NCBI RefSeq assembly: GCF_002217755.1
Contig: NZ_BCFL01000038.1
Location: 1 to 64,000 of the forward strand
DNA length: 64,000 nt
Source of the DNA: Streptomyces hyaluromycini
GTDB taxonomy: Bacteria; Actinomycetota; Actinomycetes; Streptomycetales; Streptomycetaceae
Reading direction: 5' to 3'
Both the position numbers and the translations under genes were made by a program. The notes under the pieces are model-generated. The model did not search any database. It was not told the origin of the DNA and saw nothing but the letters and a program-made list of their open reading frames with translations. This document shows positions 33,748 to 41,465 of this stretch, piece after piece. The first letter of the stretch is position 1; every line of letters starts with the position of its first letter.

Positions 33748-34878
33748 TCATCTCTTTCGTACGACGACGAAGTCCGCGAGCGCCGTGAACTGTGCCCGTA
33801 CCCGGTCGGGCATGTCGATGGCGTGCAGGGCCTCGATGGCGATGGTGTGCTGGCGACGCGCCTCTTGGGCGGTCCACTCGCGGCCGCCGGCCTCCTCGAT
33901 GAGGGCGGCGCGGGCGGCGAACTCCTCCTCGGAGAAGTTCTCGAAGTCGCTGCTCTTGGCGTCGGCGGCGAGGATCTCGCCGAGCCGCTCGGAGGCGGGC
34001 CCGCCCGCGGCGAGCGCGGCGACGACCGGGAGGGACTTCTTGCGCTGGCGCAGGTCGCTCCAGGTCTGCTTGCCGGTGGCGTCCGGGTCGCCCCAGATGC
34101 CGAGCAGGTCGTCGACGGCCTGGAAGGCGAGGCCGAGGTGGTAGCCGTACTTCTCCAGGGTGTCGGCGGTGCGGTCGTCGGCGCCGCCGAGCACCGCGCC
34201 GATGGAGCTGGAGGCGGCGAGCAGGGCGCCGGTCTTGTTGCCCTCCATCTCCAGGCACTCCTCGACGCTGACCCGGTCGCGGTGCTCGTAGGAGATGTCC
34301 TGGGCCTGGCCGTCGATCAGGGCGCGGGTGGCGGTGGTGAGCCGACGGGTGGCACGGCCGGCCTCGACGGTGCCGAGTTCGAGGAGGACCTCGTTGGCGA
34401 GGGCGAACAGTGCGTCGCCGACCAGGATGGCCTGGGCGGGGCCGTGCACCTTCCAGACGGTGTCGCGGTGCCGGCGCTGTTCGTCGCCGTCCATCAGGTC
34501 GTCGTGCAGCAGGGAGAAGTTGTGGACGAGTTCGACGGCGACGGCACCGGGGATGCCGACCTCGGGGGCGGCGCCGGTGACCTCGGCGGAGAGCACGGCG
34601 AGCGCGGGCCGTACGGCCTTGCCGCCGTCGCCGTCGGCGGGGTTGCCCTCGGCGTCGATCCAGCCGAAGTGGTAGGCGGCCACGGTGTCCATGGGGGAGG
34701 CCAGGCGGTCGACGGCCGCCCGCAGTACCGGTGTGGCAAGGGTCCGGCCGCGCTCCAGGAGCGCGGTCACGTCCACCGCGTCGGCAGCCGTCTCGGCCGG
34801 GGGCACAGTGGGCACAGTTTCTCCTCTTGTTGCGGTACCGGGGGTGCGGGGACCTGCCGCCTGCTGATCGAGCGTCAC
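33748..34878 (-). CDS. Polyprenyl diphosphate synthase
   Basis: 376 aa from the GTG at 34876-34878, which overlaps the hpnE stop (GTGA) and has GAGGAGG upstream. This trans-isoprenyl diphosphate synthase has both aspartate-rich motifs: LLHDDLMDGDEQRR (FARM) and AFQAVDDLLGIWGDPDATGK (SARM). The position in a hopanoid operon suggests it makes farnesyl diphosphate, the substrate of HpnC/HpnD, although the residues before the first motif (VHNFSLLHDD) do not let me fix the chain length. Most likely FPP or GGPP. Confidence 0.93.
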   Translation of the reverse strand: MTLDQQAAGPRTPGTATRGETVPTVPPAETAADAVDVTALLERGRTLATPVLRAAVDRLASPMDTVAAYHFGWIDAEGNPADGDGGKAVRPALAVLSAEVTGAAPEVGIPGAVAVELVHNFSLLHDDLMDGDEQRRHRDTVWKVHGPAQAILVGDALFALANEVLLELGTVEAGRATRRLTTATRALIDGQAQDISYEHRDRVSVEECLEMEGNKTGALLAASSSIGAVLGGADDRTADTLEKYGYHLGLAFQAVDDLLGIWGDPDATGKQTWSDLRQRKKSLPVVAALAAGGPASERLGEILAADAKSSDFENFSEEEFAARAALIEEAGGREWTAQEARRQHTIAIEALHAIDMPDRVRAQFTALADFVVVRKR

Positions 34879-36296
34879 GCCGCCTCCTCGAACTCGAAGA
34901 GGTGACGGGGGCGGGGCCGGCCCAGAGTGCTCAACGCGGCATCGGCCGCGCTGACACCGCTGCGGACCGCACTCTCCATGGTCGCGGGCCACCCGGTGGC
35001 GGTCCACGCTCCGGCCAGGTAGAGGCCGGGTGCCTTGGTGCGGGCGCCGGGCCGCAGCCGCCCGACGCCGGGGGCGGGGGCGAATGTCGCGGTGCGCTCC
35101 CTGGTCACGAAGAAGTCCTGCACCCCGGCGCCGCGTGCACCGGGCAACAACCGTTCCAGCTCGGGCAGATAGCGCTCGCGCAGGTCGGCCACGGGGGTGT
35201 CGATCTCGTCCTGGGCCGCCGACTGCGACAGCGCCAGGTACTGGCCCTCGCGCAGCCCGGAGGCGTGGGTGCGGTCGAACACCCACTGGACCGGGGTGCC
35301 GAGGGCCGCGAAGAACGGCTTGGTGAGCACCGTGCGGTCGTAGACCACATGGACGTTGAGGATCGGTGCGGTGCCGATCTCCAGAAGATTCCCGGGGGCG
35401 TCGAGGGCGCCGGCGGGCAGCAGGTCGTACGCCTCGCGCGGGGCGACGGCGAGCACGACGGCGTCGGCGGTGAGTGTCTCGCCGGGAACCTGAACGCTCC
35501 AGGTTCCGTTCTCGTTAGTGGAGACGGAGGTGACGCGTGTACGGACCTCGGTACGCACGCCCGCGGAGTCGAGCGCCTTGCGGGCCAGCCGGTCGTGCAG
35601 TTCGCCCAGCGGCACATGGGCCCAGCCGATGTCGGCCGCGCCCGGGTCGGACAGCAGACCGGTCTTGAACACCATCGCGGCGAGCCCCAGCGAGGCGTCG
35701 CCCGCGACCGCGTTGAGGGTGGCGACCCCGACCAGGTCCCACAGGGCCTCGACGGCACGCGCCGACTGGCCGTGGGCGGCCAGCCAGCTGCCGAAGTCCT
35801 GTGCGTCCAGGCTCGGATCGGCGAGGTCGAGCCCCTTGAGCGCGAGCGCGGCACGCCCGACCCTGGCCCGCTCGGCGAGCGAGAGGTGCGGATAGGCGGC
35901 CAGGCTGCGTCCCAGATGCAGGGGCACCGGCAGCGGGTCGCGACGGAGCCTGCCCAGGCGCCGCCCCTCCGGCTTGGCGAGGTCGAGCACGGGCACGTCG
36001 AGGCGGTCCTGCAGCGGTGCCAGCGCCGTGCCCTCGATGCGGTCGAGGAACCAGCGGTAGGCGGTGCAGCAACGCAGGTACACGTGCTGGCCGTTGTCCA
36101 CGGTCAGGTCGCCGCGCTGGAAGGAGAAGGCGAGCCCGCCGAGCCGCGGCCTGCCTTCGAGCAACGTCACGCGCACCCCCGCGTCGGCGAGCGCGAGCGC
36201 GGCCGTGATGCCCGCGAGCCCGCCGCCGATCACGACGGCGGTGCGCCCGGACGGGATGTCGTCGTGCGTCCGTTCGGATCGCGTGCCGTCGGTCAT
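34875..36296 (-). CDS. hpnE: Hydroxysqualene dehydroxylase
   Basis: 473 aa FAD-dependent amine-oxidase/phytoene-desaturase-fold protein. The dinucleotide motif VVIGGGLAGITAALALADAG starts at about residue 21, and the C-terminal FAD motif is LYLAGAWTATGWPATMESAV. HpnE reduces hydroxysqualene to squalene after HpnC and HpnD. The ATG overlaps the stop of the small ORF at 36293-36433 (ATGA) and its stop overlaps the polyprenyl-synthase start, so translation is coupled on both sides. Confidence 0.94.
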   Translation of the reverse strand: MTDGTRSERTHDDIPSGRTAVVIGGGLAGITAALALADAGVRVTLLEGRPRLGGLAFSFQRGDLTVDNGQHVYLRCCTAYRWFLDRIEGTALAPLQDRLDVPVLDLAKPEGRRLGRLRRDPLPVPLHLGRSLAAYPHLSLAERARVGRAALALKGLDLADPSLDAQDFGSWLAAHGQSARAVEALWDLVGVATLNAVAGDASLGLAAMVFKTGLLSDPGAADIGWAHVPLGELHDRLARKALDSAGVRTEVRTRVTSVSTNENGTWSVQVPGETLTADAVVLAVAPREAYDLLPAGALDAPGNLLEIGTAPILNVHVVYDRTVLTKPFFAALGTPVQWVFDRTHASGLREGQYLALSQSAAQDEIDTPVADLRERYLPELERLLPGARGAGVQDFFVTRERTATFAPAPGVGRLRPGARTKAPGLYLAGAWTATGWPATMESAVRSGVSAADAALSTLGRPRPRHLFEFEEAA

Positions 36297-36433
36297 CGTG
36301 CCGCCTCTCCTGGCCGCCCGCGGTGCCGGTGGAACGGGGCAGGGCGGGCCGTCGCAGTCAGGGACGCCATGCCGCGCCGGAGGGTTGCCTGCCGTTTTCC
36401 TCCGGTGGAGTCACCTTGGCCCACTTTGTCCAT
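36293..36433 (-). CDS. 46-aa coupled small protein between hpnD and hpnE (DUF6380-like)
   Basis: Translation starts MDKVGQGDSTGGKRQATLRR, then GMASLTATARPAPFHRHRGR and PGEAAR. AGGAGG lies 8 nt before the ATG, the best ribosome-binding site in the operon. The start shares one base with the hpnD stop (TGATG) and the stop overlaps the hpnE start (ATGA), which strongly supports a real gene. Basic, no membrane segment. It resembles short Streptomyces DUF6380 proteins as I remember them; function unknown. Confidence 0.8.
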   Translation of the reverse strand: MDKVGQGDSTGGKRQATLRRGMASLTATARPAPFHRHRGRPGEAAR

Positions 36434-37386
36434 CAGGCGCGCCTCCTGACGGTCAGACGGGAGGTGTGGCGCCGGGTGTCGAGCCCGGACAGGCCGCGCA
36501 CGGCGACGTACGCCTTCTCGCGTCCGGGCAGCGAGACCCGGCCGCGCAGCACCGCCTCCGGTTCGCGCTCGATGCGGTCGAGCAGGCGGCGGTAGATGCC
36601 GGCCATGGCGGCGACACAGGCGCCGCTGCGCCGGTCGAGCATGGGCAGCAGCCGGTAGCCCTCGGCGAAAAGGGCACGGGCGCGCCGTACTTCGAAGTGC
36701 ACGAGGCCCGCGAAGTCGGAGCCCTCCGGCGGGGTCGGCCCGTGGAACCCGGCCGAGCAGCCGAACTTGGCGAGGTCGTCGGCGGGCAGATAGGTACGGC
36801 CGTTGCCGGCGTCCTCGCGGATGTCCCTGAGGATGTTGGTGAGCTGGAGCGCGAGACCGAGCGTGTCGGCGTACTCCGGCGCGCGCTCGGCGCCGCGCGC
36901 CCCGGGTTCCGTACCGAACACGCCGAGCGAGAGCCGGCCGATGGCGCCGGCCACGCAGCGGCAGTAGACCTTGAGGTCGTCCCAGGTCTCGTAGTGCTCG
37001 CCGCGTACGTCCATCAGCACGCCGTCGATCAGCTCGTCCAGGCCGCCGAGCGGGATCGGGAAGGCCTGGGCGGCATGCGCGAGGGCGACCGCGACCGGGT
37101 CGGTGTCGTCCTCGGCGACCCCGCCCTCCTGGACCCGGGCGAGCAGCGCCCGGGTGTCCTCCAGGCGGGCCGCCTTCACGTCGCCGGCCAGCTCGCCGTC
37201 GCCGATGTCGTCGACGCGCCGGGAGAAGGCGTAGAGCGCCGACATGGCACGCCGCTTGGGCGCCGGGAGCAGCCTGATGCCGTAGGCGAAGTTCCGTGCC
37301 TGCTGTCCGGTCACGGTCTCGCAGTAGCTGTAGGCGGCGAGTACCGGTGCGGACACATGTGTGGGAGAGTCCACGGTCCGGATCAC
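36433..37386 (-). CDS. hpnD: Presqualene diphosphate synthase
   Basis: 317 aa squalene/phytoene-synthase-family enzyme. The first aspartate-rich motif is ALYAFSRRVDDIGDGE (about 51-66), the second NILRDIREDAGNGRTYLP. HpnD couples two FPP to presqualene diphosphate, which HpnC then converts to hydroxysqualene. The GTG start overlaps the hpnC stop (GTGA). Confidence 0.93.
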   Translation of the reverse strand: MIRTVDSPTHVSAPVLAAYSYCETVTGQQARNFAYGIRLLPAPKRRAMSALYAFSRRVDDIGDGELAGDVKAARLEDTRALLARVQEGGVAEDDTDPVAVALAHAAQAFPIPLGGLDELIDGVLMDVRGEHYETWDDLKVYCRCVAGAIGRLSLGVFGTEPGARGAERAPEYADTLGLALQLTNILRDIREDAGNGRTYLPADDLAKFGCSAGFHGPTPPEGSDFAGLVHFEVRRARALFAEGYRLLPMLDRRSGACVAAMAGIYRRLLDRIEREPEAVLRGRVSLPGREKAYVAVRGLSGLDTRRHTSRLTVRRRA

Positions 37387-38285
37387 CCCTCTCCTCGCAG
37401 AGTCACGCCCACCTCACGCAGCAACCGGCCCTTGCCGGGCTTGGGCGGGCCTGGAAGTACGTCGTATTCGGCGGCGGCGATCGCGTGGACCGCCGCCCTT
37501 CCCCCCGCCACGAACCCCGCGAGCAGCAGCTTCAACCTGCCGTGGACGCTACCCACAAGGGGGGCGCCTTCATTCAGGAGATCGCGGGCGCGTTGTGCTT
37601 CGTATGCAACCAGTGCACGCACCGATGCGCCTGCGGTTTTCCTGGCGAGATCCGCCTCCTGGACGTGAAAGCGCTTCATGTCCTCGGCGGGCAGATAGAT
37701 CCGGTCGCGGCCGAGGTCCTCGGCCACGTCCTGGAGGTGTTCGACGATCTGGAGTGCGGTGCAGATCGAGTCGGAGAGCCGGGTCCGCTCAGAGGACGAG
37801 GTGCCGGTGACGGCGAGGACCAGGCGGCCGACGGGGTTGGCGGACAGCTCGCAGTAGGCGAGGAGGTCGTCGTAGGTCTCGTACCGCTTGACGAGCTGAT
37901 CCTGACGGTTGGCGGCGATCAGTCCGAGGAACGGCTCGGGGGTCAGTTCGCAGCGGCGGACCGTGGGCTGAAGGCGGCGCAGCAGGGGATGGTGCGGGGT
38001 GGCGTCGAAGACGCGGCGCAGGTCGGCCTCGAAGGCGTCGAGCAGGACCAGGCGGTCCTCGGCGTCCTCCGGCGACACCCCCAGCAGCCGTGCGTCGCCG
38101 CCGCCGGGGGCCAGGTCGCCGTCGCCGATGTCGTCGACGAGGCGGGCGAAGCCGTACACCGCCATCAGGTCGTCGCGCCAGGCTTTCGGCAGGAAGAAGG
38201 GGGCCACGGGGAAGTTCTCGTCCGCGGCCTTGTCCAGGGTGCCGCGCTCCGGGTCCCCGGTGCGCACCGGGCCGGCTGCCGTCAC
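37383..38285 (-). CDS. hpnC: Hydroxysqualene synthase
   Basis: 300 aa, squalene-synthase family. Motifs are DLMAVYGFARLVDDIGDGDL (about 39-58) and LQDVAEDLGRDRIYLPAEDM. HpnC proteins convert presqualene diphosphate to hydroxysqualene. The GTG at 38283-38285 overlaps the stop of a 21-codon open frame, so initiation may depend on that upstream ORF. First large gene of the operon. Confidence 0.92.
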   Translation of the reverse strand: MTAAGPVRTGDPERGTLDKAADENFPVAPFFLPKAWRDDLMAVYGFARLVDDIGDGDLAPGGGDARLLGVSPEDAEDRLVLLDAFEADLRRVFDATPHHPLLRRLQPTVRRCELTPEPFLGLIAANRQDQLVKRYETYDDLLAYCELSANPVGRLVLAVTGTSSSERTRLSDSICTALQIVEHLQDVAEDLGRDRIYLPAEDMKRFHVQEADLARKTAGASVRALVAYEAQRARDLLNEGAPLVGSVHGRLKLLLAGFVAGGRAAVHAIAAAEYDVLPGPPKPGKGRLLREVGVTLRGEG

Positions 38286-38347
38286 CGTTCGCTGCCCGGG
38301 GCGGGGACGGCGCGGCCTGCGTTGAGCTGGGGAGTTTCCGTAGCCAT
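38282..38347 (-). CDS. Short leader ORF coupled to hpnC
   Basis: ATG at 38345-38347 followed by 21 codons (MATETPQLNAGRAVPAPGSE, then R) and a TGA that overlaps the hpnC GTG (GTGA). An in-frame GTG three codons upstream is also possible. GGGAG lies 11 nt before the ATG. The overlap pattern equals that of the true genes downstream. No homology recognised; it may be a leader peptide that sets translation of hpnC. Confidence 0.45.
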   Translation of the reverse strand: MATETPQLNAGRAVPAPGSER

Positions 38348-38356
38348 TGCCGTCAC

Positions 38357-38597
38357 ATCTCCCGTTCTACACTGCCGACCCAATACGCACTATTTCGGAC
38401 ACGCCGCCCAGCAGTCCGCGGGGCGGCCCGGCGGAGGGTGTCGCGCATTATCGCCCCACTTGCCGCTTTCCGGGACCGGTACAGCTTACGTTGTACAACG
38501 CATCGAGGTTCGTCGGGGTGTCCCCCAGATCACAACAACACACCGATTGCCGTCAAGATTCCTAAGGCGAGCCGGAGTTGACGTTTCCTTTGCAGAC
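38357..38597. promoter_or_regulatory. Promoter region of the hopanoid operon
   Basis: About 240 bp. It contains a perfect 12-bp palindrome CGTTGTACAACG (38489-38500) and, nearer the operon, a GATAAT on the minus strand (38447-38452) that could be a -10 element, without a recognisable -35. I see no gene here. Confidence 0.45.
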
Positions 38598-38636
38598 GCC
38601 GGGCCCCACCGGAAAGGTTCCGGCGGGGCCCGGGGC
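38598..38636 (-). terminator. Terminator downstream of the TagH-like gene
   Basis: GCCGGGCCCC with an inner GGAA pairs with TTCC and GGGGCCCGG across a 3-nt loop (38598-38614 with 38618-38636). It begins 9 bp after the stop of the ABC gene. Confidence 0.8.
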
Positions 38637-38644
38637 GTGGCGGG

Positions 38645-39439
38645 CTACTTGCCCGTGAACTTCTCGTACTCCTGGAGCACCTCTTCGGTCGGGCCGTCCA
38701 TGCGCAGCTCACCGCGCTCCAGCCACAGGACGCGGTCGCAGGTGTCGCGGATCGACTTGTTGTTGTGACTGACCAGAAACACCGTGCCGGCGTGCTCGCG
38801 CAGTTCGCGGATCCGGTCCTCGGAGCGCTTGCGGAAGGCCGCGTCACCGGTGGCCAGCGCCTCGTCGATCATGAGGACGTCGTGGTCCTTGGCGGCGGCG
38901 ATGGAGAAGCGGAGCCGGGCCGCCATGCCGGAGGAGTAGGTCCGCATGGGCAGGGTGATGAAGTCGCCCTTGTCGTTGATGCCGGAGAACTCGACGATCT
39001 CCTGGTAACGGGCCCTGATGTCCTCGCGGGACATGCCCATGGCCAGGCCGCCCAGGATGACGTTGCGCTCACCCGTGAGGTCGTTCATCAGGGCCGCGTT
39101 GACGCCGAGCAGCGAGGGCTGGCCGTTGGTGTACACCCGGCCCTTCTCGGCGGGCAGCAGGCCGGCGATGGCGCGCAGCAGGGTGGACTTGCCGGAGCCG
39201 TTGGAGCCGATCAGGCCGATGGCCTCGCCGCGGTAGGCCACGAAGGAGACCCCGCGGACCGCGTGCACCTTGCGCACGCCCCGGTCGTCGCCGCGCTTGA
39301 AGATGCGGCTGAGGGCGGCCGTCGCGCTGCCCTTGCCGCTCTTGGCGCCGTTGACCCGGTAGACGATGTGCACGTCCTCCGCGATCACGGTGGGGATCCG
39401 CTCCCCCTGGCTCTGCTCCACGTCGTTCAGGTCAGCCAC
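38645..39439 (-). CDS. tagH: ABC transporter ATPase, teichoic-acid/polysaccharide exporter type
   Basis: 264 aa from the GTG at 39437-39439, overlapping the permease gene by 8 bp. Walker A is GSNGSGKSTLL (about 71-81), the signature region TYSSGMAARLRFSIAAAKD, and Walker B DVLMIDEALATGD. The ABC-2 TagH/RfbE subfamily exports undecaprenyl-linked wall polymers. It lacks the extra C-terminal domain of Bacillus TagH. Acts with the permease encoded directly upstream. Confidence 0.92.
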   Translation of the reverse strand: MADLNDVEQSQGERIPTVIAEDVHIVYRVNGAKSGKGSATAALSRIFKRGDDRGVRKVHAVRGVSFVAYRGEAIGLIGSNGSGKSTLLRAIAGLLPAEKGRVYTNGQPSLLGVNAALMNDLTGERNVILGGLAMGMSREDIRARYQEIVEFSGINDKGDFITLPMRTYSSGMAARLRFSIAAAKDHDVLMIDEALATGDAAFRKRSEDRIRELREHAGTVFLVSHNNKSIRDTCDRVLWLERGELRMDGPTEEVLQEYEKFTGK

Positions 39440-40361
39440 GGCCGTACCGCTCCTCCGCCTTCCAGAAGTACACGAAACCGCCGGCGAACACGACCACGGC
39501 CCAGGACAGGGCGACGGCCCAGACGTGCGGCGGCAGGTTCGAGGCGCCATAGCCGTCGATGAGGGCGAAGCGCATCAGGTCCATGAAGACGGTGGCGGGG
39601 TTCACCTGGAGGAGCGTGCGCGCCCACTCCGGCCGGCCCTCCATCATCTTGGTGATCGAGAACATCACACCGGACATGTACATCCAGGTGCGCAGCATGA
39701 ACGGCAGCAGCTGGGCGAGGTCCGGGGTCTTGGCTCCCATCCGGGCCACGATCAGGGCCAGTCCCGTGTTGAAGAGGAACAGCAGGAACAGGATCGGGAC
39801 GACCAGCACCCACGAAAGACCCGGGCGGCTGCCGAACCCGACCACCACGGCGACCATGACGATCATCGAGAACAGCAGCTGCTGGAGCTGCTGGAGCGCG
39901 AAGGAGATCGGCAGCGAGGCGCGCGGGAAGTGCAGCGCGCGCACCAGACCGAGGTTGCCGGAGATCGCCCGCACGCCCGTCATGATCGAGCTCTGCGTGA
40001 ACGTGAAGGTGAACACGCCGGTGACCAGGAACGGAATGTAGATGTCCTGCGACATGCCACGGCTGGCGTGCAGGATGACGCCGAAGATGAAGTAGTACAC
40101 GGCCGCGTTCAGCAGCGGCGTGGCCACCTGCCAGAGCTGGCCGAGCTTGGCCTGGCTGTACTGGGCGGTGAGCTTCGCCTGCGAGAAGGCCAGGATGAAG
40201 TGGCGCCGTCCCCAGAGCTGGCGTACGTACTCGACGAGCGAGGGGCGTGCGCCGCTCACCGCGAGCCCGTACCTGGCGGCGAGCTGCGCCGCCGTGAGGC
40301 CTTCGTCGGGCGACGGCACCGCGCTCACCGCGATCCCGCCGTCATGCGTTGTCTCACTCAA
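39432..40361 (-). CDS. tagG: ABC-2 permease, TagG-like
   Basis: 309 aa with six predicted membrane helices after a cytoplasmic N-terminus. FSQAKLTAQYSQAKLGQLWQ followed by NAAVYYFIFGVIL is the typical amphipathic start of polysaccharide ABC-2 permeases. With the ATPase it should flip a lipid-linked glycopolymer across the membrane. The upstream 219 bp hold two sets of short direct repeats. It stands beside a putative phospho-polyol synthesis operon on the same strand, whose product it probably exports. Confidence 0.92.
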   Translation of the reverse strand: MSETTHDGGIAVSAVPSPDEGLTAAQLAARYGLAVSGARPSLVEYVRQLWGRRHFILAFSQAKLTAQYSQAKLGQLWQVATPLLNAAVYYFIFGVILHASRGMSQDIYIPFLVTGVFTFTFTQSSIMTGVRAISGNLGLVRALHFPRASLPISFALQQLQQLLFSMIVMVAVVVGFGSRPGLSWVLVVPILFLLFLFNTGLALIVARMGAKTPDLAQLLPFMLRTWMYMSGVMFSITKMMEGRPEWARTLLQVNPATVFMDLMRFALIDGYGASNLPPHVWAVALSWAVVVFAGGFVYFWKAEERYGRG

Positions 40362-40393
40362 GGGTGGAAGCCTTCGTCTCCGGATCCGTCCGC

Positions 40394-40453
40394 GGATGCG
40401 CCTTCGGATTCGCCTTCGGATGCATCGTGGATGCGTCTTACGTTCGTCTTACG
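40394..40453 (-). promoter_or_regulatory. Direct repeats in the tagGH promoter region
   Basis: GGATGCGCCTTC and GGATTCGCCTTC are adjacent 12-bp units (40394-40417), and CGTCTTACG occurs twice with an 11-bp period (40434-40442, 40445-40453). One-turn spacing suggests a regulator binding direct repeats; the sequence is not a PHO-box match. Confidence 0.4.
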
Positions 40454-40580
40454 GAATTGTGCTATCGGACGCGACACGTCTCCGCCATCGGACACGTTCC
40501 CGCGGGCTTCCGCGCGCCGTGCGCGGCCGTTCCCGGGCGTGTCCGCACGCCGTACGCGCGGACACGCACCTTCGAGCTTG

Positions 40581-41465
40581 TCAGATCACCGGGGGACGGC
40601 CCAGTCGCGTGAGCTTCCACACGGTGCGCCAGCGCATCGGGCGGCGGGGTCCGCACGGGGTGGTCCAGCCCTCCCGGAAGCCGGCGAACCAGGCGTGCAG
40701 GGCCGGGCGGGAGGGGCGGCGCACCAGGGTCAGCAGCATCCACACCCCGAGGTAGACCGGGACCAGGAGGGCGGGCAGGTTGCGGCGGGCCAGCCAGACC
40801 CGGTTGCGGGCGACCATCCGGTGGTAGACCGCGTGCCGGGAGGGAGCGGTGGTGGGGTGGTTGAGGACCATGTCGGAGCGGTAGTCGATCATCCAGCCGG
40901 CGTCCAGGGCCCGCCAGGCCAGGTCGGTCTCCTCGTGGGCGTAGAAGAACTCGTCCGGCAGGCCGCCGACCTCGGCGAGGACCTGGGTGCGGACGGCGTT
41001 GGCGCCGCCGAGGAAGGTGGTGACCCGGGAGGAGCGCATCGGGTCGGAGGCCCGCAGCCGCGGCACGTGCCGGCGCTGGGTCTGCCCGGTGTCCGGGTCG
41101 GCGATGCGGAAGCTGATGATGCCGAGCCGCTGGTCGTCGGCGAAGGCCCGGCGGCACAGTTCGGCGGTGTCGTGCTCGGCGAGCAGTCCGTCGTCGTCGA
41201 GGAAGAGCAATATGTCGACATCGCGGCCGCTCGGGCCGAAGGCCTCTATGCCGACGTTGCGCCCGCCGGGGATCCCGAGGTTCTCGGGCAGCTCCAGGGT
41301 GCGGACGCCGTCCGGCACCTCCGGGACGGGCGAGCCGTTGCCGACGACGACCACCTCGACCCGCTCGCCGTCCTGCTTGGCGACCGAGTCGAGGAGGGCG
41401 CGCAGTTCGTCCGGGCGGTTGCCCATGGTGATGACGACCGCGCCGACCTTCAGCCCGGCGCTCAC
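40581..41465 (-). CDS. Family 2 glycosyltransferase
   Basis: 294 aa from the GTG at 41463-41465, overlapping the previous stop (GTGA). GT-A fold motifs are GAVVITMGNRPDELRALLDS, LGIPGGRNVGIEAFG, the metal-binding LLFLDDDGLL and the YAHEETDLAWRALDAG segment with the ED pair. A hydrophobic stretch near 240 (LLVPVYLGVWMLLTLV) may anchor it to the membrane. Last gene of the polyol-phosphate operon; it may glycosylate the polymer. Confidence 0.9.
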   Translation of the reverse strand: MSAGLKVGAVVITMGNRPDELRALLDSVAKQDGERVEVVVVGNGSPVPEVPDGVRTLELPENLGIPGGRNVGIEAFGPSGRDVDILLFLDDDGLLAEHDTAELCRRAFADDQRLGIISFRIADPDTGQTQRRHVPRLRASDPMRSSRVTTFLGGANAVRTQVLAEVGGLPDEFFYAHEETDLAWRALDAGWMIDYRSDMVLNHPTTAPSRHAVYHRMVARNRVWLARRNLPALLVPVYLGVWMLLTLVRRPSRPALHAWFAGFREGWTTPCGPRRPMRWRTVWKLTRLGRPPVI

